Shown: positions 1 to 10,755 of the stretch, piece after piece
Layout: the number at the start of each line of letters is the position of its first letter
Position numbering within the stretch: the stretch's first letter is position 1
NCBI GenBank assembly: GCA_963576475.1
Contig: OY754990.1
Span: 6,329,751-6,393,750 of the forward strand
From: Molanna angustata
Taxonomy: Eukaryota > Arthropoda > Insecta > Trichoptera > Molannidae
Reading direction: 5' to 3'
DNA: 64,000 nt
Program-made: the position numbers and the translations under genes
The notes under the pieces: model-generated
What the model saw: only the letters and a program-made list of their open reading frames with translations
Told to the model about the DNA's origin: nothing
The model's database searches: none

Positions 1-119
1 CAACGCGATAAAAATATATCTTTTTTAGAGTTATCTTTTAATAAATCATATGTTATTTGTAATCGCGATATAATTCGATCGCGTTTAGCTTGTAACGACA
101 ATAACTTTTTTTCGGACAT
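1..119 (-). CDS. BEL/Pao-like gag N-terminus, partial (runs off left edge)
   Basis: On the minus strand an ATG at 119 opens a frame that stays open to the window edge (about 39 residues). The residues are rich in K, R, L and D (begins MSEKKLLSLQAKRD, then a basic RDRIISRLQ stretch and KDNSKKDIF). This resembles the N-terminal region of BEL/Pao gag proteins with their Lys/Arg-rich helical start. The family call rests on pattern only, because no protease or zinc knuckle is inside the window. A retroelement leader or LTR would be expected to the right. It could instead be an unrelated small ORF. Confidence 0.4.
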   Translation of the reverse strand, partial: MSEKKLLSLQAKRDRIISRLQITYDLLKDNSKKDIFLSR

Positions 120-763
120 TTTATATTTAAATTTACAAAATTAAAATATATTGTAGGTATACAGAAAAATATGTTTAGATATAATCTACGTATAATATAT
201 ACGTAGAAACGCATAAAAGATGATTATTTTTATATAAATAATCTATTTTAAGACAACTATTGTGAACATAAATATAAATGAAAATAATTGTGTGAAATCA
301 CGATTACTTCAATTTATACAGTCAGTAATTGCGAATTACTGATCCGCTCGAAAGGACCAAAATAATTTATGTGCGATATCGGCAAAGAACAGATTGGACT
401 AGACGGAAAATGAAAAGGAGTGGACTTACTGTGCCAGCTGGTTTCTTCTTTTCCTCTGTCGCGTTTGTCCTTCCTTCTCGTCACTGATTCAATAAAACTA
501 TGTTCACAATTTTGTCTGTAATATACGTGCGAAAGCCGCGAACGTAATTTAAATGTTTTTATATGTATGGCGCACGGCGCTTGTGTAACACGAGATGGTG
601 CAAAGACGCGTATTCTCGAGAGACTGGAGAACGTGGTTGGCCCGCGCGCGAACAGAGGCGAGATTGTTGTTGCCACGTTCAGGTATGGATGTAGGTATGG
701 TGATTTTAGGTATGTCAGGAAGATGAGGATAGGTACAAAAAGGAAGTATCTGTCATCTGCGCC
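120..763 (-). other. Non-coding stretch, possible LTR/leader of the BEL-like element
   Basis: No convincing gene. On the minus strand there is a TATAAAAAC motif near 560-570 followed by a moderately GC-rich stretch and a CACAGTAAGT splice-donor-like site near 430. This is the order expected for a retroelement promoter and leader reading towards the gag-like ATG at 119. No second LTR copy is present in the window, so LTR limits cannot be fixed. ORFs overlapping here are short and low in information. Confidence 0.25.
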
Positions 764-1447
764 AACACGTTGTAAAGAAGTAGAATCCCTTGGAAAAGGT
801 AGATCAAGCAGCGGTTTAAGACGATCAGGGTCTGGTTTGATGTCTCCGTCTTTAATTATATATCCGAGCAAGCAGACTGTGTTTGTTGAAAAGCTAGATT
901 TGTCTTCGTTTATAGTTCGATTTTACTTTCTAAAAGCGTTCATAAATTTTTTTAAGTTGTGATCATGTACTTCTTGAGTTTTCCCACAAACAGTGACATC
1001 ATCTAAATATGGGTATATTCCTTTAAGTTCTTCGTCTTTTATTATTCTATCAATAACTCTTTGAAAACAGGGTACTCCGTTAGTAACACCAAAAGGCACG
1101 CGAAGGAATTGATATAGTTGACCACATGCCTCAAAAGCGGTGTAGATTTTTTCTGTATTTTGGATAGGTATTTGATGATATGCACTTTTTAGATCGATTG
1201 TGCTAAATATTTTGTTTTTCGGTACTTTTGAAATGACTACTTCTATACGAGGAAGAGGATATGCATCTAACATGGTAAATTTATTAATTGTTTGGGAGTA
1301 ATCCACAACCATTCTAGGTTTATGGTTTCCCCCTTTAGTAACAAAAGCCTGGGCGCGCCATGGTGAATTGCTAGGCTCAATTATTTCTTCATTCAAAAGC
1401 TTCTGAACCTCTGCTCTTATGAAGTTTAAATCTTCTTCCGAATGACG
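764..1447 (-). pseudogene. Ty3/gypsy reverse transcriptase fragment, stop-disrupted
   Basis: Minus-strand RT of a Ty3/gypsy LTR retrotransposon. Visible motifs are the start IIEPSNSPWRAQ, VVDYSQTINKFT, motif A as TIDLKSAYHQIPI, the PFGVTNG motif, and a catalytic YLDD in the form PYLDDVTV. The frame is continuous with the upstream gag-protease frame but is separated from it by one TGA (1448-1450). A TAA at 923-925 interrupts it again. Recognisable RT sequence (LGYIIKDGDIKPDP) resumes in the same frame and stops being recognisable near 764. RNase H and integrase are absent on this side, so the element is truncated. It is non-functional as it stands. Confidence 0.85.
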
Positions 1448-2677
1448 TCATGATTTTGTGGTTATAGGTTTACAGTCTGGTGTCAAGTTTTCGAATAATG
1501 GAACAGGGTGAATTAGAGCTTTAGCCAGAGAACAGATTGACAGGGTTGGTTTACTACCATTGAACCCTATTTCTACAGAGGTGTAGTTTTTTAGTATATC
1601 ATGCCCAATCAGGACATCTGTGCAGAGGTCTTTCATTATAAGCAATTCAGTAGAGTAAGATGACTCCATTATTGTCATATCTACTAGACAACATCCCACA
1701 ACATCGCTCACCATAGTAGAGTTTGCCATAGATATTTTTCCGAAGTATGGTTTTACACGTATTTTACATTTGGATATATGTATTTGATTTACAAAACTTA
1801 AAGAGCTTCCAGTGTCGATTAATGCTTCAAGCTCAATTCCATTTATTTTTACCTTTGTCATTGATTTTTCAAGGCAGTGTGCTGTAGTTGAGGCCAAAAG
1901 TGCGTTCATGGAAGCGGTGGAGATTTTTGGTGCTCCAGATCTGCAAACACGTCGATAGTGTCCTTTTTTGTTGCATAACTGGCATACTGCGTCTCTAGCA
2001 GGACATGATGATCTAGGGTGGCGTTTATAACCACAAAAGTAGCACTTCTCTAATTTTTGTGGAATGGCTGCAGTTGTGTCCGTTTGATCGGCTTCATTTT
2101 CAGAGGTTTTTATGTTTTTTATGGCGGCAATGGAGGCAGGCACATTTAAATAAGATGATGAATGCTGCTCAGCTAATTCTAAAGATCTGGCCTGTTCAAA
2201 CGCTATGTCTAAAGTTACAGAGACATTTTCAAGAAGTCGCTGGCGTATATTTGAACAGCGTAAACCTCGAATAAAGGCGTCTCTAATATACTCATTTTTG
2301 TAGTCTTCTGCCGAAACAGCCTTAAAATTACATTCCTTACTCATTTGTTTGAGCACTTGTAGATAGTCACTTACTGTTTCTCCAGATTGTTGGTACCTGC
2401 ATGCTAAACAATGCCTGGCGTAGATCTCATTTCGTTTTTTGACGTATATTGAGTCCAGAGTCAAAATAGCTTCGTCGTAGGTTGCACATTCACTAATATG
2501 TTGAAACACGTTTGAAGTCATGTAATTACATAAAAGAGGAAACTTTTGCTCTTCGGTAATCTTTGGAATGCCCTCCAAAAAGTTAGTAAATGTCCTCTTC
2601 CAATGATTCCACTTTGCGTCGGCGCAAGTGTTTGTCGGTTCTATGTCTAACCGATCGGGTCGCAACAATTGCTCCAT
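1448..2677 (-). CDS. Ty3/gypsy gag-protease polyprotein
   Basis: Minus-strand frame from an ATG at 2677 (MEQLLRPDRLDIEPTNTC, the usual gag start of insect gypsy-like elements) to a TGA at 1448. The upstream part of the open frame (2678-2791) lies partly in a younger LTR and is not gag. Order: capsid-like region, then two zinc knuckles (CYFCGYKRHPRSSC, CQLCNKKGHYRRVC), then an aspartic protease active site (EALIDTGSSLSFVN) with an ILIGHDIL flap/C-lobe motif. Downstream RT is in the same frame behind the stop. The 5' leader was separated from the gene by insertion of the 2729-7847 LTR element 52 bases upstream of the start. Confidence 0.85.
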   Translation of the reverse strand: MEQLLRPDRLDIEPTNTCADAKWNHWKRTFTNFLEGIPKITEEQKFPLLCNYMTSNVFQHISECATYDEAILTLDSIYVKKRNEIYARHCLACRYQQSGETVSDYLQVLKQMSKECNFKAVSAEDYKNEYIRDAFIRGLRCSNIRQRLLENVSVTLDIAFEQARSLELAEQHSSSYLNVPASIAAIKNIKTSENEADQTDTTAAIPQKLEKCYFCGYKRHPRSSCPARDAVCQLCNKKGHYRRVCRSGAPKISTASMNALLASTTAHCLEKSMTKVKINGIELEALIDTGSSLSFVNQIHISKCKIRVKPYFGKISMANSTMVSDVVGCCLVDMTIMESSYSTELLIMKDLCTDVLIGHDILKNYTSVEIGFNGSKPTLSICSLAKALIHPVPLFENLTPDCKPITTKS

Positions 2678-2728
2678 TATGTAATGATGAGTTGCGATTT
2701 TTTTTCTGTTAATTAAATTGTTATATAT

Positions 2729-3931
2729 TGATATTTCCATAGGTATTGTGATCGATATATTTCCATGCATTATGATATCAAAGAAACCCAAAAACCATTA
2801 TTTTACTTTGGCCTAATGTATTTCTTCTATTAATTCTAGGAATGGATTATAGCGGCCTCCCAGGCCTTGTTTATATATTTAAGCATTGTCTTTTCTATTG
2901 AAAATAAATTTGAAATGTAAAATGCATTTGGCAGATTCCTGGAATCTTGGTTGGCACCCGGCGGTACGGATTGATTCTTCAGTTAACCACCCCCCCCCCC
3001 TCCCCTACTCCATGTTTCACGGGCGCTGGGTCGCCCGGCTGTAGTCGATCAGTTATCATTCGATAGTTGTCAGTGTGAGTTGTCATTCGGTAGTTGTGAG
3101 AGTCAGTTGTCATTCGGTAGGAGTCAGTGGTTGGTCGGTAGTTGTAGAGACCCGCGTGCGAGTTTGCTAGGCTATCGGACGGCCTTAGCATTTTTTTTCT
3201 AATTGTATAAAGTATTGAATAGCCGCTCTGCCGGGATAGACGAATATTAACTCACGCGTACGAAAGATATCTTATATGTTTTTTTAAAAAACGAACGTAG
3301 ACCGCGAACGTTGAAGAAAAAGTCTTATCTCTGCGAGGCGTCTGCTCGATGCTCAGCATTAAATTTCATATTTGCATGGTAGTGCATAAGTGTGTTTCAG
3401 GTCCATACATAACCAACGAGGGGTGAATTTAAGATAGTTTAAGTTACTATTAAAAATAACGTTTAAGAATAAACATAACTTAAATAATCGTATAATAGTG
3501 AATAAGTGTGTTTCAGGTCCATATAACCAACGAGGGGTGAATTTAAGATAGTTTTAAGTTATTTTCAATTAATAAAAAGTGATATTATGTAGTGTAAGTG
3601 TTTCATCTACAGACCCGTAACGAGTGCAGCGGTTGGTAAGATCTTTCCTGTATTTGTATGTATTTGTCTTTTCAGGCACATCGCAGCCGATTAAGTTTTA
3701 TTTGATTTTTATTTTCAGGGGCAGAGTTTAATGTTTATTTTTATTATGCTTTTCAGCTTCTTTAGTTATCAATTTCGCGTCCCTACATGGGACCAATATA
3801 TTTCTTCCCAGCCTCCTTATATCAATCTCGCGTCCCAACGTGGGACTAGTATTTTTCTCCGCCTTCTCTAGATATCAATTTCGCGTCCCAACGTGGGACG
3901 AGTATATTCTCCTCCTTTTCTTTAGATATCA
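2729..3931 (+). repeat. Left LTR of the non-autonomous element
   Basis: 1,203 bp, TGATAT...ATATCA. It contains a run of 11 C near 2990-3000 (12 C in the right LTR), short tandem GTCATTCGGTAG-type units at about 3055-3140, two copies of a GGTCCATA...CAACGAGGGGTGAATTTAAGATAG block (about 3401 and 3518), and near its 3' end a tandem series of hairpin-forming GTCCCAACGTGGGAC motifs. Confidence 0.92.
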
Positions 3932-3933
3932 AT

Positions 3934-3951
3934 TGGCCCCCAAAACGTGGG
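3934..3951 (+). promoter_or_regulatory. Primer-binding-site-like sequence
   Basis: Two bases after the left LTR lies TGGCCCCCAAAACGTGGG. It starts with TGG, the complement of tRNA CCA, and resembles the insect tRNA-Lys(CUU) complement TGGCGCCCAACGTGGGGC known from gypsy-type elements, with two extra A residues. The tRNA identity is inferred from similarity and was not tested. Confidence 0.6.
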
Positions 3952-4639
3952 ACATATTAAAAACAGTAGTTTTTAACGGACCGCCCTGAGATTTTATGTT
4001 TTGTTTTGTAGATAGCTGTGTTTTTTGAAGCGTGTAATTTTTAAGAATGATTTTTATATTTATTTTACTGTTATTGAAATATTTATTTGTCGGGATACTT
4101 GAGCGTGTTTTAATAACGGTTGTTTTCACAGACCACGTGGAGATTTTCAGTTGTAGAAATTTATTACTGTTTTGATAGTTGTGTTTTTTTGAGGTGGATT
4201 TTCTTCATATTTTTTCGGTCGTTATATATGTATGTAATTATCGAATAGTAGAACGTGATGACGAAATCAGTAGTATAATCAGTGGTAAAATATGAGACTA
4301 GATTTGTAGCGAATAGTAAAAATGATAATATAAACCGCTATATTTTAGATTTGCTGTTATATGTTAGCCCGGGAGTATGATGTTTATTTTATTTTTAAAT
4401 ATTTTAAACTTATGTTAAATCAATAGAATATTTAGTACTATTTTTATAAAGTCGGATAGTAGAGGATACGTAAGCGTTTTTTTTTCGAAGAAATTTTTTG
4501 TTGCTGTTGTTGTGAGTTGTTCTAAATAAATGTAACCTGCGTTCCACCAGGTAAAAACACGTGGAACTGGCGCCCTGATTATGATGATAATAATAATGTA
4601 ATGACGTTTGAAGATATTGTGACCTCACGGGAGGCTGTA

Positions 4640-6070
4640 AGAATCTGTAGGTGAATTTATAGAAAATAATTCTGTATCAAATGAAGATTGATGAATAATA
4701 AGTCTGTAGGTGACAAATTTACTATAACTCTGATGAAGTATTGATGAATAATAACCCTGTAGGTGACTAATTTATTATAACTCTGACGAAGTATCGTGGA
4801 TTATAATTCTGTAGGCAAAGCATAATTCTGTAGGTGAAGAATTTAAAATAACTCTGACGATGGAGGTGGAGAATAAATCTGTAGCTGATGAAGTTGTTGT
4901 GGTTTATAACTCTGACGATGAAGGTGAATTATAAATCTGTAGATCATGCTGTTATGGTGGTTTATAGCTCTGACGATGGATGATGATAATAAATCTGTAG
5001 TTAATGAAGCATGGTGGTTTATAACTCTGACGATGAAGGTGGATAATAAATCTGTAGATGATGAAGTTATAGTGGTTTATAACTCTGACGATGAAGGTGA
5101 TTTATAAATCTGTAGATGGTTTTGATGAGTAATAAAAATTCTGTGAATGAAGAATGAAGTTGTTTGGAAGATAATGATGATCCCAATTCTGTAGATTTTG
5201 CTGTAGTGGTTGTGGAGGCTGTATGTGCATAGAGAGGATGATGACGATGTAAAGACCGTGGAGGCTAATAGCGAGAAGATACGCATCATAAGAAGTAGTT
5301 CAGAATTCGCGTCGGAAGTAGAACTGGTAGTCGCGCCAGATACGTCGAGCAGTAGGAAGCTGATAGTTGATTAGATACGTAGGATGAAAGGAAGCAAGCA
5401 GATACGTCGATAGGTAGCAAGATGATGATGAAGATACGTCGGATGAAAGGAAGCAAGTAGAAACGTCGAGAGGTAGCAAAATGATGATGATACGTCGGAT
5501 GATGAGAAGCAGGTTGTTGCGCCTGAGTAATTCGAAGAGAGAAGACCGGTAGTCGCGCCGGATCATGAGTTAGGTACGCCAGTAGTTGCGCTGAGTAGTA
5601 ATGAGATGAATAGGTACGAAGAGGAGTAGAATTACGAATAAGAATACAATATAGACGATCTATGTGTTATTGGTAGGATTAGCCTCCCCGCAGATAAACT
5701 AGACGATTGATGATTCTCTCTATGTAGCATTGATAGACTCTACAGCCACTCGCAGTTTAATTCGCGCAGATTTGGATGGACATTTGACCCAAAGAGATAA
5801 CGATTTGTAACGAAAGCAGAATTAGACTACTCGAAATCGAACGTTTAGAGGAAAGGAATAAGTTTTAGTAGTAGCCGGTTAACGAAACGTAATAAGATGA
5901 AATAATGACGCAATGAGATGAGATCTTGACGAAGTAAGATAAGCTAACTATATAATAAGACGAGATAATGACGCAATATGATGAGATAATGACGTAAAAG
6001 GATGAGATAATGACGTAATCGGATGAGATAATGATTTAAAAAGATGAGACAAAGACGTGATAATTGATTG
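4640..6070 (+). repeat. Degenerate tandem repeats in the LTR-element interior
   Basis: Three consecutive repeat fields fill the interior. At about 4640-5130, units of roughly 50-60 bp contain AATCTGTAG and ATAACTCTGACGATG. At about 5290-5580, units contain GATACGTCG and GGAAGCAAG. At about 5900-6060, units of roughly 20 bp contain GATGAGATAATGACG. None keeps a long open frame. They may be remains of a low-complexity gag or pure spacer; I see no coding support. Confidence 0.6.
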
Positions 6071-6628
6071 GTAAATAGCAGAATACGGCGTGATGGATTT
6101 TTAGTGTGTTATATGCCTTTGGGAAAAAGTGCGGTATTTTTATTATTTAATTGAGAGGACGTTATGTAAATCACAGAGGAAAATGAGATAACGGATGGAC
6201 ACGAATGAATCAGCCGACGAAGTAGAGGTATTAGATAAAGGCACTTGCGGAAGATGTTGTATTGCGATTGAAGATAGATACGAGCGTAAAACTATGTAAA
6301 TGCGTTATGACGTTGAGTTATCGGAAATCGAATTGTATTATGGATAGTTGTTATACGGTTTTGTTTGTTCGATGGTTGGAAGCGATTGCGGTATGGTTTT
6401 GGCACCATTATAATTAAGGTGAAGCTTCTTCGCGATGCGGTTTTCTGGAAGCGATATTAAGCGTAACATATACGTTTATCGAAAAAGAAAATGTTATTAT
6501 GTAGAACATTGCGGTGGAAAGAAGAATCGTGTTTAGTCGTATACGTTCTTGCTCTGGTAATGCGTTTACATTTGTCTGATTATACGATATTTGGTTTCTT
6601 TTGTCTTTGCATGGATTATCTCGATCAT

Positions 6629-6639
6629 AAAAGGAGAGG
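6629..6639 (+). promoter_or_regulatory. Polypurine tract
   Basis: AAAAGGAGAGG lies four bases upstream of the right LTR, in the correct place and orientation to prime plus-strand DNA synthesis. Confidence 0.75.
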
Positions 6640-6643
6640 CGAT

Positions 6644-7847
6644 TGATATTTCCATAGGTATTGTGATCGATATATTTCCATGCATTATGATATCAAAGAA
6701 ACCCAAAAACCATTATTTTACTTTGGCCTAATGTATTTCTTCTATTAATTCTAGGAATGGATTATAGCGGCCTCCCAGGCCTTGTTTATATATTTAAGCA
6801 TTGTCTTTTCTATTGAAAATAAATTTGAAATGTAAAATGCATTTGGCAGATTCCTGGAATCTTGGTTGGCACCCGGCGGTACGGATTGATTCTTCAGTTA
6901 ACCACCCCCCCCCCCCTCCCCTACTCCATGTTTCACGGGCGCTGGGTCGCCCGGCTGTAGTCGATCAGTTATCATTCGATAGTTGTCAGTGTGAGTTGTC
7001 ATTCGGTAGTTGTGAGAGTCAGTTGTCATTCGGTAGGAGTCAGTGGTTGGTCGGTAGTTGTAGAGACCCGCGTGCGAGTTTGCTAGGCTATCGGACGGCC
7101 TTAGCATTTTTTTTCTAATTGTATAAAGTATTGAATAGCCGCTCTGCCGGGATAGACGAATATTAACTCACGCGTACGAAAGATATCTTATATGTTTTTT
7201 TAAAAAACGAACGTAGACCGCGAACGTTGAAGAAAAAGTCTTATCTCTGCGAGGCGTCTGCTCGATGCTCAGCATTAAATTTCATATTTGCATGGTAGTG
7301 CATAAGTGTGTTTCAGGTCCATACATAACCAACGAGGGGTGAATTTAAGATAGTTTAAGTTACTATTAAAAATAACGTTTAAGAATAAACATAACTTAAA
7401 TAATCGTATAATAGTGAATAAGTGTGTTTCAGGTCCATATAACCAACGAGGGGTGAATTTAAGATAGTTTTAAGTTATTTTCAATTAATAAAAAGTGATA
7501 TTATGTAGTGTAAGTGTTTCATCTACAGACCCGTAACGAGTGCAGCGGTTGGTAAGATCTTTCCTGTATTTGTATGTATTTGTCTTTTCAGGCACATCGC
7601 AGCCGATTAAGTTTTATTTGATTTTTATTTTCAGGGGCAGAGTTTAATGTTTATTTTTATTATGCTTTTCAGCTTCTTTAGTTATCAATTTCGCGTCCCT
7701 ACATGGGACCAATATATTTCTTCCCAGCCTCCTTATATCAATCTCGCGTCCCAACGTGGGACTAGTATTTTTCTCCGCCTTCTCTAGATATCAATTTCGC
7801 GTCCCAACGTGGGACGAGTATATTCTCCTCCTTTTCTTTAGATATCA
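6644..7847 (+). repeat. Right LTR of the non-autonomous element
   Basis: 1,204 bp. By eye it matches 2729-3931 base for base apart from one additional C in the C-tract near 6904-6915. It is followed by ATAT, the right copy of the target-site duplication, after which the interrupted minus-strand gypsy leader should continue. Confidence 0.92.
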
Positions 7848-7999
7848 ATATAGAAACGAATTTGTCGATAATAAAAGGTTTTAATTAACAGAAAACTACA
7901 TGACGTTACATGATAAAATAAGTGACATATCAAGATAATAACAAAAGTATAAAGACTATTATTTTTTAAAATAAGACAGCCATAGACAAAACCATCACC

Positions 8000-8615
8000 A
8001 CAGTGATTAAGTTCTTTTCAGGTTCTCTACCTATCATCGGGGGTGAATTTAAAATAGTTTAAGTTACTATTAATAATAACTTTTAATAATAAAAATAATT
8101 GCATAGTAGTGAATAAGTGTGTTTCAGGTCCATATAGTCAATGGGGGTGAATTTAAGATAGTTTTAAGTTATTTTCAATTAGTAAAAAGTGATATGTAGT
8201 GTGTTTACTCTACAGACCCGTTACGAGAGCAGCGGCTGGTAAGATCTTTCCAATTTATATAGGTATTATTTTGCCATGCCTGTATTTGTATGTATTTGTC
8301 TTTTCAGGCACATCGCAGCCGATTATGTTTAATTAGATTTTTATTTTCAGAGGCAGAGTTTAATGTTTATTTTTATTATTCTTTTCAGCGCTTTATATGT
8401 CAATTTCGCGTCTCAACGTGGAACCGTATTTTTTTTCAGCCTCTTTAGTTATCAATTTCGTGACCCAACATGGGACCAATATATTTCTTCCCAGCCTCCT
8501 TATATCAATTTAGCGTCCCAACGTGGGACGAGTACTCTTCTCCGCCTTCTCTAAGATATCAATTTGGCATTCCAACGTGGGACAAGAATATTCTCCTCCT
8601 TCTCTTCGGATATCA
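8000..8615 (+). repeat. Diverged, 5'-truncated LTR of the same family
   Basis: The sequence follows the 3' half of the LTR at 2729-3931 with many substitutions and small indels: GGGGGTGAATTTAAAATAG, CTCTACAGACCCG, GCACATCGCAGCCGATTA, then repeats of GTCCCAACGTGGGAC-like motifs, ending GGATATCA at 8615. The first half of the LTR is missing. The following TGGTTGACAAC does not resemble the primer site of the complete element. This is an older relative, solo or fragmentary. Confidence 0.8.
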
Positions 8616-9176
8616 TGGTTGACAACATATTTCAGTTTTCCTTATATTTCAACACATAATTCAAATGTTTTTTAGACAAATAAATCCGAAAACAATTCAC
8701 ATTATTCGTTATTTTCTATAGAAAAACGATGTGGTCTGGAACCAAAACATCAAAAATCCCCCCTGAAAAATGACTCACTTCGATTCATACAAAATTTGCT
8801 AACTACGACATCTAGTATATTACCTATATGAAAACATTCGAAAATGAACGTTGCTAGTGAAAGGTTGTGCAGTTGTGCTTCGTACGAATATTTGATCTAC
8901 GTACATTAACTACACAGCGAACAGATAAGATTTTATTGCTATTATTTTTGTTTATCTATTTCAAGTTTATTCTTTCATATTTTATTTTGATTTTAATTTT
9001 ATTTTGACCGCAATATGATGAATTGCTATTAATTTTTAGGTTATTTCTGTTTTGCATTTGATTTATTTGACAGCTTTTTGACAGTTGCAGTTTTTGTTTT
9101 GTATTTTTATTTTTTTCAATTACATAGTACCTACATAGGTACTTTTATTATTTTGTTTAAGTGCTGAATCGCGAAA
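8616..9176. other. AT-rich non-coding stretch, probable LINE 5' region in its right part
   Basis: No gene or repeat structure recognised. The last 150 bases before the ATG at 9177 probably belong to the 5' untranslated region of the LINE that follows, judging only by position. Confidence 0.3.
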
Positions 9177-10207
9177 ATGGAGGTGGACGAGACTAAGCCT
9201 CCTGATCCGAGGGCCTTGAAACGTAAGGCTGATGATGCTTTACTTGAACAGGGTTCCTCGGATCCGATAATAGGTCGTTCCTCTCCTCAGCCTTCCCCGC
9301 CCAAAAATAGATTATATTAAAAAAATTTACCCTGTTTACTATACAGGGCCTTTTATAGTGTACGTCCAAGATATAGAAAATAAAACTATTAATAATTAAT
9401 GGAAGGAAATTATTTAATAACAAAATCAAATATATTGCTATCGGTGGAGTTAAGGGAGAAGGGAGGAACAAAATTGTACTAACATTTACCTCTGCACTCA
9501 GTGCAAACAACTTCATTACAAGCGATTTTGTTGCTAAAAATGATATAAAAGCGTACATACCTACTTTTAATATAACTAAAATGGGCTTAGTGAGGTCCGT
9601 AGATTTAGACTTAAGTGAAGAAGAAATTATAGAATTTACTAGTGTACCAGATTCTTGTGGTAAAATAATAAAAGCCAGGAGACTGAACAGGAGGGATACG
9701 TCATCAGGTTCCGCGAAGTGGGTTCCATCCCAAACAGTGGTACTTACATTCGAGGGACAGTCCCTTCCCAGGAACGTATTCCTGTTCCACAACTCGCTAC
9801 CCGTTGAACTGTATACCTACCCCACTTCTCAATGCTATATTTGCTGTAAGTCTGGCCATATTATGAAAGATTGCAAATATAAAAACAACCCAAGATGTAT
9901 AATATGTGCCGACCACCACCTGGCATCGGAATGCCCTGTCCCAGCAGGCTCAGAAAAATGCGTTAATTGCAATGGTCAGCACCCAGCAAATAGTTTTACT
10001 TGTTCCTTTGTGACTAGAGAAAGAGAAGTCAAGTACATAATGGCCAAAGACAGTGTTTCATACAAAGAAGCAAGTAGTAAAATCCCCGCTCCTCGGAAGA
10101 GTTATACTGAGGCAATTAAAACTGTAAATACTATACCATCTCTTCAACGCTCAAACACTATATCTAAGTCTTCTCGAAAACCACAAAGACTATTTTGTCG
10201 CTTATGA
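9177..10207 (+). pseudogene. Non-LTR retrotransposon ORF1 (gag-like, three CCHC knuckles), frameshifted
   Basis: The product is the nucleic-acid-binding ORF1 of a Jockey-superfamily LINE, which coats element RNA. It opens at ATG 9177 (MEVDETKPPDPRALKRK) and shifts frame near 9300, where PVYYTGPFIVYVQD continues in another frame. It shifts again near 9390-9420 and then reads openly from about 9420 to 10207. Conserved stretches: PSQTVVLTFEGQ, NSLPVELYTYP. Knuckles: CYICCKSGHIMKDC, CIICADHHLASEC, CVNCNGQHPANSFTC. No ORF2 follows; the element is cut off near 10185-10207 where GC-rich unrelated sequence begins. The ORF2 tail at 13240-14518 is too far off, and in a different insertion, to be assigned to it. 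Confidence 0.85.
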
Positions 10208-10755
10208 CTATTTGGTCAAAATAGTAGTGAGCATGGATGACTAGTGGTTCGCTGTGTGACGTTACGCCGGTGTGTATGCGTGTCGATCGCCGTAGAGCAA
10301 TGCGCGGGGGGTCTGAGGGGGGTAGAGCGGTGGTGGTTGTACGGTCAGGCAGCGGTTCGTTTGTCGGTAAGCGGTCACTTGGATCACACATATGGCACTT
10401 ATATAGGGGAATTGGCTTCGTATTTATCTATTTTATCTGTGTATTTTAGTTCAACTTGCCCTCCCTGCATAGCTAGTGTACCGAATATCCGTATGTAGGT
10501 ACCCGCGTATATGCACAGACAAGATGGATGAAAAATTTTCATAACCAAAGGTTGTATTCTTTGCCTACACGCTTTTTTGTTCTCCGAACTCTTTTTTTGA
10601 TAAAAATATTATAAAACTTAAGAAACTATTGCAAATTGTTACGCTTACGTGTGATTTTGTAATAGCCTTATTGTTATTGCTTATACTTGTTAATCTTCTG
10701 TTTGTTTGCAGGTTTTTATACGTTGCAGGTATAGGTTTGCCGATAGCCATTCAAA
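10208..10755 (+). promoter_or_regulatory. Upstream region of the THAP/P-like transposase gene
   Basis: About 150 bases (10230-10390) are unusually G-rich for this window, with several CpGs and G-runs, and stand out from AT-rich flanks. A TTATATAGGG TATA-like motif lies near 10398. This could be the promoter and 5' end of the P-like element that carries the gene at 10756. I could not find its terminal inverted repeat or 8-bp duplication. Confidence 0.35.

Larger units (their letters stand above)
2729..7847 (+). mobile_element. Complete non-autonomous LTR retrotransposon (5.1 kb)
   Basis: Two direct repeats of about 1.2 kb (2729-3931 and 6644-7847) begin TGATAT and end ATATCA, the expected TG...CA LTR ends with a 6-bp inverted repeat. 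The 4 bases before the left LTR (ATAT, 2725-2728) recur after the right LTR (7848-7851), a 4-bp target-site duplication. A primer-binding-like site follows the left LTR and a purine tract precedes the right one. The 2.7-kb interior has no gag, protease, RT or integrase, only short-period repeats. It therefore behaves like a LARD-type non-autonomous element needing enzymes in trans. The LTRs look identical except for a C-tract length difference, implying a recent insertion. The host site was the 5' leader of the minus-strand gypsy element. Confidence 0.9.

Noticed and set aside
2979..3191. Minus-strand ORF with YRMTTDS repeats (and its copy at 6898-7107)
   Set aside because: Lies wholly in the LTR; the repeat reflects short tandem DNA units, and the frame ends differ between the LTR copies because of the C-tract.
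3281..3560. Repeated GGTCCATA..CAACGAGGGGTGAATT blocks as a CRISPR-like array
   Set aside because: Only two copies about 117 bases apart, inside an LTR, in a eukaryotic genome.
10164..10449. Overlapping ORFs in the G-rich patch as genes
   Set aside because: Low-complexity Gly/Arg/Pro content caused by G-runs, with no recognisable domain.
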